Shown piece by piece: positions 1 through 7,585 of a DNA stretch of 64,000 nucleotides; within the stretch, counting starts at the first letter, position 1; every line of letters begins with the position of its first letter. A program made the translations under genes and the position numbers. Below the pieces are notes generated by a model. The model was given only the letters and a program-made list of their open reading frames with translations. It was not told the DNA's origin and searched no databases. The stretch lies in the NCBI GenBank assembly GCA_002395835.1, contig DGVD01000018.1:1-64000 (forward strand), in the 5' to 3' direction. The DNA comes from Bacteroidales bacterium UBA4293 (GTDB lineage: Bacteria > Bacteroidota > Bacteroidia > Bacteroidales > Bacteroidaceae).

Positions 1-81
1 GTCAACTAAAATCAGTCTACTACAGAAGTTTTGAAAAACCCCAGTCCTATTGTCCTATTGTCCTATCGTCCCCCCCTCAAA

Positions 82-1722
82 CTAAAAAGGAAGTTCATCC
101 TGATCTGGGATTTGCTGGAATGTTTGGTCTGAATCTGGCATAGAAGGTTCCTCAGAATCTAAATCTGGAACTGGGGGTACCTCTTCATCCATAGCCAACT
201 GTTTGCGAGACAACTCTATCTCGGCAGCGTTCTTTTCTATAACGAGAAAGCCTCGGTGGCTATGTGTCTTATCTCGTTTACCAATAAATCCCAGCTTTCT
301 TAAAATAGCACTTAAGGCCCGAATATCCATCGGATGTCGTATATTCCCATAAGAAATAAGCCTACTACTAATTTCAGCAGTAGTTAGAAACTTCGCATTC
401 GCATCGCCGGGTTTGGCAGGGGCAAAGTACACCTGAATCAACTGCTCCTCCATGGACTCTACCATGAACTCGTTCACGTGGTCGGACATGTCCTTGATCT
501 TGTCCTGATCGAACCAGTAGGAGAACTGGTGCTGGAAGAGGTAGAGGGCCTGGGCGTACATGCCTGCGTAGGGGAAGTGGGTGGCGTACGGGGAGTCTAT
601 GCGCTCCACGCGGAAGGGCAGCCAACGGCGGTTACCGGTGTTGTCGGTCAGGAACTTGTCTTTGTTGCCGGAGGCCACGTAGCTGGCCAGGCGCACGTAG
701 CGTTCCTTGTTGGTGCCGTAGGCCACGCGCACGTTCACGTCGGTGGCGGTGATGAGGGACTTGGTGGCGTTCAGCTCGCGTTCGGTCAGCTTGTCTATCT
801 CGTCTAGGTTGATGAGGGCGAACTCGGTGGCGCGGAGCTGCTCGTCCTTGTCCAGGCGGTCGGATCCGCTCTGCTTGCAGCGGTACTCTTTCAGTGCCTC
901 GGGGATGAGGAAGTCCAGCCAGGAGGTCTTGAAGATGCCTTGCTCACCGATGAGCACCAGCACCTGATGGTTCACGATCTCGTCCACCATCCACGAGGCT
1001 ACCATGGCCACGAACCATTTCTTGAAGCATTCTTCCCAAAGGGCTTGTACGTTCCTGCCCTTGCTAGGCTGCACATGCACCATGGCGGCTACCTGGGCTA
1101 GGTAGTCGGGCTGCGAGGGGTCCCAGGCGGGTTGGCTGGTGACGTACTCGCGCAGGGGATGAGCCAGAGGGATGACATCGGAATGGAGCATATCCTGAAA
1201 GAGGTTGCTGGAGATGTCTTTCTTGGCCCACTTGCAGCACTCATAGAGCAGTGTGTTCCGGTCGCGCTCCTTCAGTTCCACCCACTGGCCGTCGCGCTGG
1301 ATTTGGTTCTTCCGGGACACCACATCGTAACGGATGGGCTTACCCTTCAGGAACTCCACCACCAGTTCGGAGCGGGTCATCGCCTCCTCGTCTTCCCCCT
1401 CCTTCTTCCGCCGCCCTTTCGGCATGCTAATGTCCACACCGTGCTTCTTGGCCAGCTCGAAGATGGAAGCCAGGTGAATCTCTCCCCTGCCCCCTTTCTT
1501 GCAGTAATCGTACTTCTGGTCGCACTCCTGCTGGGAGTATTTGGGGTAGAACCGACAGATGCGGTGCAGCATTTCTCGCCCCTTCTCCCCTTCCAGGGTG
1601 GCACACGCAAAGCAGATGGTCATCCAGTCTTTATAATCGGCAGTGAGGTCTATCTTCTGTTCTTCTATTCGGCTTACCACCAGTTCCAGGTGGCGCAGTT
1701 CTTGGCTCTCTCTTCGGGTCAT
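82..1722 (-). CDS. VirE/VapE-like P-loop protein with primase C-terminal-like domain
   Basis: Residues about 26-98 resemble the PriCT-2 primase C-terminal domain (DWMTICFACA and a Lys/Cys-rich stretch). Residues about 230-430 match the VirE/VapE ATPase: a variant Walker A, GEQGIFKT, near residue 258, a Walker B-like INLDEIDK near 305, and GNRRWLPF near 375. The last 50 residues are acidic and low in complexity. The start codon overlaps the stop of the upstream BT4734-like gene by 4 bases, so the two are translationally coupled; relatives often carry both parts in one protein. Family members are common beside Bacteroides capsule loci and on genomic islands. A role in replication priming is inferred. 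The C-terminal end (about 82-430) looks more AT-rich than the rest, a possible mosaic joint. Confidence 0.8.
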   Translation of the reverse strand: MTRRESQELRHLELVVSRIEEQKIDLTADYKDWMTICFACATLEGEKGREMLHRICRFYPKYSQQECDQKYDYCKKGGRGEIHLASIFELAKKHGVDISMPKGRRKKEGEDEEAMTRSELVVEFLKGKPIRYDVVSRKNQIQRDGQWVELKERDRNTLLYECCKWAKKDISSNLFQDMLHSDVIPLAHPLREYVTSQPAWDPSQPDYLAQVAAMVHVQPSKGRNVQALWEECFKKWFVAMVASWMVDEIVNHQVLVLIGEQGIFKTSWLDFLIPEALKEYRCKQSGSDRLDKDEQLRATEFALINLDEIDKLTERELNATKSLITATDVNVRVAYGTNKERYVRLASYVASGNKDKFLTDNTGNRRWLPFRVERIDSPYATHFPYAGMYAQALYLFQHQFSYWFDQDKIKDMSDHVNEFMVESMEEQLIQVYFAPAKPGDANAKFLTTAEISSRLISYGNIRHPMDIRALSAILRKLGFIGKRDKTHSHRGFLVIEKNAAEIELSRKQLAMDEEVPPVPDLDSEEPSMPDSDQTFQQIPDQDELPF

Positions 1723-2339
1723 TCTGAAAGGTATTTAGGGTTGATGTAACATTGTTCGTCCCAGGGCAGGAAGCAGCTCCGGCAGATGTCGGAGCCCGAT
1801 GCGTCGGCCACGATGCCGTACTCGAAGAGCAGGTAGTTGTAGATGTGGTCGAAGGCCTCGCGGAAGGTCTGCCGTTCCTCTGAAGATGGGAGGACCACCA
1901 CCCATTTCACGCCTCTGCCCCGGGGAGAGATGAAGCAGAGGGCGGTTTCCAGTCGGCGGTCCCGAATCAGGGTCTGCTGCACCTGCCGGGCCTCTTCCAT
2001 GGACGACAGTCCGTCGATGTCGATGGTCATGAGGCCGCTAGCCTGGGTCAGGTCTTGTGCCCGCCGGTAGTAGAAGCATCCGCCGAAGGTTACGTGCTCA
2101 AAGCGGAGCATTTTATAGTTCTTCTCCCGGTTCTCTATGTCCTGTTCTTCAGGGTGCGAGAGTCGGAAGTCCACCATGCGGCGTAGTTCCAGGGTGATGG
2201 CTTTGGCCTTCTCGCTGGTTACATAGGCATAGGTTTGCGGCAGGGTCCAGTGGCCGTCGGTCTGGTTGTTTGGCACGGGTCTGCCGTCTTTCCCTTCATA
2301 TCCGTGGGGATAGTGGGAGAAGGTGATTGGTTGCATCAT
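1719..2339 (-). CDS. BT4734/VirE N-terminal-like primase-related protein
   Basis: A 206-residue protein whose middle holds MTIDIDG at residues 104-110, the hhhDhD pattern of archaeo-eukaryotic-type primase folds, followed by ISPRGRGVKWVV and a C-terminal DICRSCFLPWD block typical of the BT4734-like domain. It would form the front half of the VirE protein, whose gene starts inside its stop codon (ATGA). The usual relative is one protein of about 700 residues, so this looks like a split form. Expression probably starts about 400 bases upstream at the -7 box 2747-2754. Two adjacent ATG codons are possible starts. The exact function is not established. Confidence 0.7.
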   Translation of the reverse strand: MMQPITFSHYPHGYEGKDGRPVPNNQTDGHWTLPQTYAYVTSEKAKAITLELRRMVDFRLSHPEEQDIENREKNYKMLRFEHVTFGGCFYYRRAQDLTQASGLMTIDIDGLSSMEEARQVQQTLIRDRRLETALCFISPRGRGVKWVVVLPSSEERQTFREAFDHIYNYLLFEYGIVADASGSDICRSCFLPWDEQCYINPKYLSE

Positions 2340-2746
2340 TGCTAATTTTTTTCTAAGTTAATTTTTATTTTCCATCTTTTCCAACTAGACATGACTGTAG
2401 CCGGGCACACCCTAGTTTCACTCCTAAGGCATACGTCTCTTACAAGGTCTGTCTAGTTAGAAAATTTGGAATTATTTTGTTTATGTAGAAGCAACGATCG
2501 GGCAGCCTGGGCTTCTTCTTTTTGCGGAAGTACTCCCCTTTTCCCAAAGAGGAGCATACACACCCAGGCTTGAATCGCAATCGGCACCTGGGCAAAAAAA
2601 ATACACCCAGGTACCCTTTCGTTGCCATTTTTAGCACCCGAAAGGATACCCAAGTGTTGTCTTTTTTATGCCTTTTTATTTAAATGCGATTCAATTTCGG
2701 TGTACCAACACCCGACTTCGGACCGCTTGCCCGAAGATTCTGGTTG

Positions 2747-2754
2747 CAAATATA
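2747..2754 (-). promoter_or_regulatory. -7 promoter box, VirE unit
   Basis: TATATTTG on the minus strand, an exact match to the Bacteroidetes -7 consensus TAnnTTTG. No clear TTTG box was seen about 20 bases upstream; a large palindrome occupies that place. Confidence 0.5.
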
Positions 2755-2757
2755 CGG

Positions 2758-2794
2758 AATTTATGCCAAATCATAAAATAATTTGGCATAAATT
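2758..2794. repeat. 14-bp perfect inverted repeat beside the VirE promoter
   Basis: Arms AATTTATGCCAAAT (2758-2771) and its exact reverse complement (2781-2794) flank a 9-base loop. It lies just upstream of the leftward -7 box and just after the stop of the TonB-receptor gene, so it could be an operator, a weak terminator for the receptor transcript, or both. It has no T-tract, which makes a plain intrinsic terminator less likely. Confidence 0.6.
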
Positions 2795-2828
2795 ATTCAT
2801 TTTGAAGCGAAAATAATCAATTCTGGTA

Positions 2829-5084
2829 TCAGAAACTAAGTTTTGTGGTCAGTTCCACGGTGAAAGGACGGATAAAGGTTCCCGCCATCACGTAGTTTTT
2901 ATACGGTGTGGGGTCGGTCACCAGGTCGGCTGCGGCAATGGATCCGCTGGCTCCCTTCTGGTTCAGGATATTCACCACGCTGGCAGAGAAGCTCACATGG
3001 GAGTTCAGCTTGTAGTCCACCCCACCGAAGGTCTCCCATCGGCCGTTGAAGTAGAGGGAGTTGGTCTTGTTGATGTACTGCTTGCTGAAATAGCGGGCAC
3101 TGGCCCAGATGCGCCAGTCGCCAAAGGTATAGGAGGGTTCTATCTCCAGCTCCACCTTAGACAGGGCGGTGATGTTCTTGTCGGAGAAATCGTATTCTTC
3201 GGTCACACCGTCGCTGAAGGTATGGGCCAGGTGGAAGTTCTTGTACTTGGGGTTCCGGAAGGTAGCCATCACGTGCACGTTGAACCCTTTGGCCGGGGTA
3301 ATCACGGCATCGGTCACCCAGCCCAGGGTGGCCAGGTCGTAGGCTATCTGGGTAGTCACAGTCTCCCTCATTCCGGCCTTCAAGTCGCCTGCATCGCGCA
3401 CCAGCACGTGCTCAAAGTTGGGCCGTTCCTGGGTATTGCTCATGGTGATGTGGGCCAGTTGGGAAGTGAGGTCTATCCAACTGTTTTTCCAGTAGATTCC
3501 TCCGCGCAGGTAGTGCACAGTAGAGGGGTCCTGGGTGGGATAGTAGGCGGTGCCGTAGTGGAACAGTTGGGAGTGGTTGGTGGCGGTGGTGTACTCAGCC
3601 TGCAGGCCGAAGCCAGGGAGCAGTGCCAGTCGTCCGCTCACGATGTAGGCGGGGTTCACGTGTCCGTCGTCAAACGGGGTGAGCTTAGCCTCTCCGTTGT
3701 TCAGGTAGAAACCGGCATGTCGCTGGTTGCCTGGTTCCTGGTCGGCATGGGCGCCCAGTCCGTGTTCCTTGATGTATTCCAGTCGCACCCCGGCATAAAG
3801 CCAGAGGCGGTTGCTCACGTTCCACTCATCGGAGATGAAGCCGAAGAGTTTGTGCTCGTGGCCGTTGTAATACTCTATGTAGGTATTGTAGTTGTACCCT
3901 TTGCTGCCGTTGAGCAGGAGCAGTTTCGGGTCTTTCTTTGCTTCGTGGGCAAACATATACATGGAGGTCTTGGTTCCTCCGTGGTTCATCCAGTAGTCCA
4001 CCTCGGCGCGCCACTTGTGCCGGCGGTCTCTGGAGGTGCCGGTCAGTTCGGCGTTGGTCATCCAGAAATGGTCGAAGGCATCGAAGTGAAGCATCCTTCG
4101 GGCCTGTACGTTCCCTTGGTATTCCCGTCCGTCTTCGTAGGTGTAACCGCTTCCCAGCACGGCCTGACTCACGCCCATCACTGTGCTGTTCGACCGGTAG
4201 GAATGGCCTCTTTTATACTTGCTGTGGACGGACAGTTTGGTGCCGTTGTCCCACTGGTAATCCAGCACGAAGTTCACGTTGTGTATCTTGTCGGTGTTGG
4301 CCTTGTCGATGGGCTGGTCTTCCATCTTTCCAGTCTCCATGTCCAGGTAGGTCACCATGTTGTTCGCCGGCAGATACTGGTCGGTACCCAGCTTGAACCC
4401 TTCGTATTCCTTCACGCTGCCGTCGCCCACGAAGATGAAGGGTCCGAAGTTCTCTATGATGCCTTTATACTGGGAATACTGGTAAATGAGGCCGACCTTT
4501 CCCCTACCTTCGTTCCAACTCTTGGAGAGGCTGCCTTTATAGAACTGCACACGGTCCTGCAGGGAGGTCATGTCCAGGTGGTTGCTTCCGGGGTCGAAGT
4601 TCTGATAGGTTCCCACACTCAGGCCCCACCCGTTTCCCAGGGGTGTGGACAGGTTGGCATCCAGCGCCTGACGGCCAAAGTGGTTCAGGGTATAGTTCAC
4701 CTTCCCTTCAAAGGTGTCGCCAGCCAGTTTCGACCGGCTGTCCACGCCGTAGGCTATGGTGCCGTACCTCAGGACCATATCCTGTGGGGTCATGGTGCCG
4801 GTGGACTCGTGGCTCACGCCGCTGTGCCAGGATTTATAGGGATAAATCTGGAGCATGTAGTGCGACACGGGCAGTCCGTCTTCAAAGATGGTGGACCACT
4901 TGTCGGTGGGCAGTCCCAGGGAGATCTGTCGGGGCTGTGAAGCGGAGGCCGCATTCATCAGCATGTCTCGGTTGCTTCCCTCACGGGAGGTGGTCTGCAC
5001 GCTGTCGTTCACCTCTTGTGCACACAGGGTGGCAGTCAGGCTTAGCCCCAGGAGGGCGATGAAAATTTTCTTTGAAGTGTTCAT
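2829..5084 (-). CDS. TonB-dependent receptor-like outer-membrane beta-barrel protein
   Basis: The 751-residue product starts with a signal peptide (MNTSKKIFIALLGLSLTATL, cut near CAQ). Residues about 40-130 look like a short plug domain (STIFEDGLPV, VLRYGTIAYG). The rest is rich in alternating aromatic and polar beta-strand sequence and ends in ELTTKLSF, the aromatic end of an outer-membrane barrel. No N-terminal carboxypeptidase-like domain and no SusD partner is present, so this is not a standard SusC. It is transcribed away from the PqqD/kinase/peptidase operon, with a 184-base region between them. The ligand is unknown; metal, cofactor or peptide uptake are all possible. Confidence 0.75.
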   Translation of the reverse strand: MNTSKKIFIALLGLSLTATLCAQEVNDSVQTTSREGSNRDMLMNAASASQPRQISLGLPTDKWSTIFEDGLPVSHYMLQIYPYKSWHSGVSHESTGTMTPQDMVLRYGTIAYGVDSRSKLAGDTFEGKVNYTLNHFGRQALDANLSTPLGNGWGLSVGTYQNFDPGSNHLDMTSLQDRVQFYKGSLSKSWNEGRGKVGLIYQYSQYKGIIENFGPFIFVGDGSVKEYEGFKLGTDQYLPANNMVTYLDMETGKMEDQPIDKANTDKIHNVNFVLDYQWDNGTKLSVHSKYKRGHSYRSNSTVMGVSQAVLGSGYTYEDGREYQGNVQARRMLHFDAFDHFWMTNAELTGTSRDRRHKWRAEVDYWMNHGGTKTSMYMFAHEAKKDPKLLLLNGSKGYNYNTYIEYYNGHEHKLFGFISDEWNVSNRLWLYAGVRLEYIKEHGLGAHADQEPGNQRHAGFYLNNGEAKLTPFDDGHVNPAYIVSGRLALLPGFGLQAEYTTATNHSQLFHYGTAYYPTQDPSTVHYLRGGIYWKNSWIDLTSQLAHITMSNTQERPNFEHVLVRDAGDLKAGMRETVTTQIAYDLATLGWVTDAVITPAKGFNVHVMATFRNPKYKNFHLAHTFSDGVTEEYDFSDKNITALSKVELEIEPSYTFGDWRIWASARYFSKQYINKTNSLYFNGRWETFGGVDYKLNSHVSFSASVVNILNQKGASGSIAAADLVTDPTPYKNYVMAGTFIRPFTVELTTKLSF

Positions 5085-5110
5085 AAGTAGCTGTATTTTA
5101 TTCCAATGTG

Positions 5111-5118
5111 CAAAATTA
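5111..5118 (-). promoter_or_regulatory. -7 promoter box for the receptor gene
   Basis: TAATTTTG on the minus strand matches TAnnTTTG and lies about 27 bases before the receptor start codon. The upstream box is not obvious. Confidence 0.5.
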
Positions 5119-5210
5119 AGGGTTTTCGTGGGAATGGAATAACACTTTTTACGGATTCACTAAACACTTTTACGGAAATTGTCCGGACTGCCAATAAAAA
5201 AGGGAAGAAC

Positions 5211-5241
5211 TTGGTGAAACTCAAAATTAATCGTAACTTTG
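5211..5241 (+). promoter_or_regulatory. Promoter of the PqqD-kinase-peptidase operon
   Basis: A -7 box TAACTTTG at 5234-5241 follows TTGG at 5211-5214 after 19 bases, close to the Bacteroidetes consensus TTTG-N19/20-TAnnTTTG. Transcription would start near 5248, about 20 bases before the first ATG. Confidence 0.6.
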
Positions 5242-5268
5242 CAGCTGGGACTAAAATTATTTGGCATT

Positions 5269-5580
5269 ATGAAAACAAGTGAATTGTATATTTTCAGGGA
5301 TATAGCAGGCGACAGCCTGTTGGTTCCTGTGGGCGAGGCTACGCAAAAGCTGAATGGCATGATTCATCTGGACGATACGGCAGCGTTCATCTGGAACCAG
5401 ATAGATAAGGCGAAGAACCTAGACGAGATTGTGGAGAAAATTCAGGAGGAATATGAGGTGGACCCAGAGACCGCCCGTCAGGATGTGTACGGCTTCTGCC
5501 TGGAGCTCTACCGCCGGGAGATGATCCTGGATGTGCCTGAATTCAAGGATGTGGAAATCCTTTCAGATCCTACTAAATAA
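5269..5580 (+). CDS. PqqD family protein (candidate peptide-binding RRE protein)
   Basis: A 103-residue protein with the PqqD pattern: an N-terminal beta part (LYIFRDIAGDSLLVPVG), LDDTAAFIWNQID at residues 35-47, then EIVEKIQEEYEVD and a C-terminal helix. PqqD-like domains bind leader peptides in radical SAM RiPP pathways. The start at 5269 is chosen because ATG follows the promoter at a natural distance; a TTG 30 bases earlier lies inside the -7 box. The stop codon shares one base with the kinase start, so PqqD, kinase and peptidase form one operon. The leader-binding role here is inferred. Confidence 0.85.
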   Translation: MKTSELYIFRDIAGDSLLVPVGEATQKLNGMIHLDDTAAFIWNQIDKAKNLDEIVEKIQEEYEVDPETARQDVYGFCLELYRREMILDVPEFKDVEILSDPTK

Positions 5581-6446
5581 TGGAAGAGGCTTATCTCACC
5601 ATCGGCCCGGTGAGCTACCGGTTGAGGGCCGAACTGCCTATCCGCTTTCATGAAACGTGCAGCAACTTCTCCCACACGGATCCGGAGGGACTGCAGCCGT
5701 ATGTGGTGGACTGTACCATCCGGCTGGCTCAAAAGCCTACCCAACTGGAGGGAAAGCTGGTGCGCCAGACGCCTAGCAGGGCTATCTTCCAGAATGGCGA
5801 TCTGGAACAACGGGTGAACCTGTTCGAGGGGATGCCTGTGGGTCTCTACAAGGAGCTGGATGAGCGCACCGTGGAGGTGGAGATTCACGATGAGGGGCAA
5901 CAGGAAATCGTCATCAGCACGTTCTTTCTGGAACTGCTGGCGCTGGAGAGGCATCTGCTCAGGCAGAACGCCCTGGTGCTGCACTCTTCGTTCATTCAGT
6001 ATGAGGGAAAATCCATCCTTTTCTCTGCACCTAGCGGCACGGGCAAGTCTACCCAGGCGGGCCTTTGGCAGAAATATGAGGGGGTGGAGATTATCAACGG
6101 CGACCGCTCCATCATCCACTGGAACGGGGAGCGATTCATGAACGAGGGTCTCCCCTTCTGCGGATCTTCTAATATTCACCTGAACCGACAGATGCCTCTG
6201 GGAGCCATCGTGTTCATAGAGCAGTGGCCGGAGAATATAGCAGAGCCCATGAAACCGGGCGATGCAGCCAGCAAACTGTACGGGGAGATGAGCGTGAACA
6301 ACTGGCACACGCCGTCGGTCCTGAAGAGCTTCGACCTGATAGAAAAAATCACCCAAAGTGTTCCTATGGTACACCTGAAATGCAACATGGAGCAGGATGC
6401 GGTGGAAACCTTAAAGCACTATCTGCATGAGAAGGCTGGATACTGA
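5580..6446 (+). CDS. HPr-kinase-like P-loop protein (subtype 1)
   Basis: The 288-residue protein carries HSSFIQYEGKSILF followed by a Walker A SAPSGTGKST at residues 149-158 and a Walker B-like IINGDRS near 171-177, the arrangement of the C-terminal catalytic fold of HPr kinase and PEP carboxykinase. The N-terminal 110 residues are not HPr-kinase-like. It ends with VHLKCNMEQDAVETL, shared with the kinase at 28195. Related kinases in some lasso peptide clusters phosphorylate the precursor, and HprK-related kinases occur with PqqD proteins in HPr-rel-A systems. It overlaps the next gene by 20 bases. The substrate is unknown; a precursor from this window is the obvious guess. Confidence 0.8.
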   Translation: MEEAYLTIGPVSYRLRAELPIRFHETCSNFSHTDPEGLQPYVVDCTIRLAQKPTQLEGKLVRQTPSRAIFQNGDLEQRVNLFEGMPVGLYKELDERTVEVEIHDEGQQEIVISTFFLELLALERHLLRQNALVLHSSFIQYEGKSILFSAPSGTGKSTQAGLWQKYEGVEIINGDRSIIHWNGERFMNEGLPFCGSSNIHLNRQMPLGAIVFIEQWPENIAEPMKPGDAASKLYGEMSVNNWHTPSVLKSFDLIEKITQSVPMVHLKCNMEQDAVETLKHYLHEKAGY

Positions 6447-6858
6447 TGCGTATGTCTCTGCCCTGCGCGACCTGGTGAATGAGGGCAAGGAGTGCCGGCT
6501 GCTCATTTCGGGCAGTAGTATGGCGCCGTTCCTGGTGCATGAGCGGGACAGCATCATCTTTTCCAAGCCCCAGCGGGAACTGCAGCGGGGCGATATGGTG
6601 TTCTACCAGCGGGAGACGGGCCAGTTTGTGATGCACCGCATTCTGCATGTAAAGCCAGAGGGGCTGTACATTGTGGGCGATGCGCAGACGGAGATTGAAG
6701 GGCCGGTGAACCCCAGTCAGGTTTTTGCCGTGGTGACCCGGGCCCAGCGCAAGGGCAAGTGGATAGGTCCCGGCGATTTCTGGTGGTGGTTCTTCCGCAC
6801 TGTTTGGCTCCGACTGGTTCCTGTGCGCAAAATCATTCTGAAACTTTATCCTTTTTAA
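6427..6858 (+). CDS. S26/S24-type signal peptidase-like protein, SipW/SEC11 type (Ser/His)
   Basis: A 143-residue protein with SGSSMAPFL at residues 28-36 (Ser31 before Met32 would be the nucleophile), GDMVFYQ at 55-61, FVMHRIL with His70 where most bacterial signal peptidases have lysine, and VGDAQTE at 83-89. The Ser/His pair is that of SipW and the ER signal peptidase. The N terminus is hydrophilic, so the usual N-terminal membrane anchor is absent; a Trp-rich hydrophobic stretch at 117-133 may be the membrane contact. It closes the PqqD-kinase operon. Cleavage of a modified precursor is inferred. Confidence 0.75.
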   Translation: MRRLDTDAYVSALRDLVNEGKECRLLISGSSMAPFLVHERDSIIFSKPQRELQRGDMVFYQRETGQFVMHRILHVKPEGLYIVGDAQTEIEGPVNPSQVFAVVTRAQRKGKWIGPGDFWWWFFRTVWLRLVPVRKIILKLYPF

Positions 6859-6882
6859 TATATGCGCGTGTACGCGCGCGTA
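6858..6882. repeat. 25-base alternating purine-pyrimidine tract
   Basis: From the stop codon of the peptidase gene the sequence alternates purine and pyrimidine without a break and is rich in CpG, a composition that favours Z-DNA. It contains the short hairpin GCGCG-TGTA-CGCGC. Confidence 0.7.
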
Positions 6883-6894
6883 AAAAAACTAAAG

Positions 6895-6918
6895 CAGGCC
6901 GATTCACATCGTCCTGCC
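6895..6918 (+). terminator. Probable terminator after the peptidase gene
   Basis: GCAGG-c-CGAT and ATCG-t-CCTGC can form a 9-bp stem with one mismatch and a 4-base loop. Only a short, interrupted T-rich stretch (CTTATT) follows, so strength is uncertain. Confidence 0.4.
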
Positions 6919-6977
6919 TTATTACCTAGGTCTTCCTTAATAGGGGAGAAATTTATGTATATTTATAAAAAAAAGGT

Positions 6978-7376
6978 CTAAGGTTTCTCCTTAGGCGTGC
7001 CGTTCTGAACAATGGGTTTCTCCATATCCAAATCCACCACGTACTTCCGGTAGAAATACAGTTTCCGCTTGAACTGCGCCTCTCGGTCGGGCAACTCCCA
7101 CCCGGGGTCGTACAAGTTCAGGATATTCTCCATAATATCCAGCGAGGCCATCATGGTGGAGGTATCCGTAATGGGTCCATCCACAATCTTCCTGGCCAGA
7201 TCGGCCGATACACGGAACTTGCGCAGAAGCTCTTTCTTCATCACTATGGGAGTAGGAGTACCAAACTTTTCTGCCTGGTAATTCGTGATTGCCTGGCAAA
7301 CCATGGCTTTGTAGATGTCCAAAACGAAATCAAAATACTGTTTCTTGGACGAAGAAAAGTTTTCTCTTACTGACAT
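6978..7376 (-). CDS. Hypothetical protein, 132 residues
   Basis: A soluble, helix-rich protein starting MSVRENFSSSKKQYFDFVLD, with no signal peptide, membrane segment or motif that I recognise. It has its own promoter (7393-7400, minus strand) and faces the preceding operon, so it is a separate unit set between two parts of the candidate peptide system. No function is assigned. Confidence 0.6.
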   Translation of the reverse strand: MSVRENFSSSKKQYFDFVLDIYKAMVCQAITNYQAEKFGTPTPIVMKKELLRKFRVSADLARKIVDGPITDTSTMMASLDIMENILNLYDPGWELPDREAQFKRKLYFYRKYVVDLDMEKPIVQNGTPKEKP

Positions 7377-7392
7377 AGTTTGGAATCACCTG

Positions 7393-7400
7393 CAAAGGTA
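7393..7400 (-). promoter_or_regulatory. -7 promoter box for the hypothetical gene
   Basis: TACCTTTG on the minus strand fits TAnnTTTG, 17 bases before the start codon. Confidence 0.5.
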
Positions 7401-7535
7401 ACCTTTCTAATTGGATAAACCAAGACAACGGGAAAAATGGAACGGTTTTTAACAAAACACCGACGAATTCGTCTATTTTATCCACGAAACTCCGATTTTA
7501 TTCCCATGACGGGTGGCATTTTAACTAATTTATCA

Positions 7536-7543
7536 TATTTTTG
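7536..7543 (+). promoter_or_regulatory. -7 promoter box for precursor gene B
   Basis: TATTTTTG matches TAnnTTTG, 42 bases upstream of the start codon. The upstream box is weak. Confidence 0.5.
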
Positions 7544-7565
7544 CGAATTAGAAAGATATTTTAAC

Positions 7566-7583
7566 GGAGAAAAAATTTTATAC
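7566..7583 (+). promoter_or_regulatory. Shared leader motif (copy 1) with Shine-Dalgarno-like GGAG
   Basis: GGAGAAAAAATTTTATAC lies just before the start of precursor gene B. Nearly the same sequence stands upstream of two other precursor-like genes (18926-18942 minus, 19203-19219 plus). It may be a ribosome-binding or RNA control element. Confidence 0.5.
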
Positions 7584-7585
7584 TT

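Larger units (their letters stand above)
2340..2828 (-). other. 489-base non-coding leader upstream of the VirE pair
   Basis: No convincing gene: small overlapping frames here lack homology-like features. Read on the minus strand, the stretch is a long leader running from a promoter at 2747-2754 to the BT4734-like start. It contains four alternately complementary short segments: ACCTGGGT (2605-2612), GCCCAGGT (2586-2593), GCCTGGGT (2562-2569) and GCCCAGGC (2505-2512). Segment 1 can pair with 2, 2 with 3, or 3 with 4, the layout of a switching RNA leader. An imperfect stem of GGTATCCTTTCG with CGAAAGGGTACC lies just upstream. Regulation by RNA folding is inferred. Confidence 0.4.

Noticed and set aside
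2440..2653. Two overlapping small minus-strand frames in the VirE leader
   Set aside because: No ribosome-binding site or protein-like pattern; the area is better explained by RNA pairing segments.
2997..4940. Long open frame of 647 codons on the plus strand
   Set aside because: It is antisense to the TonB-receptor gene, has no signal or motif, and its composition follows from the codon use of the real gene.
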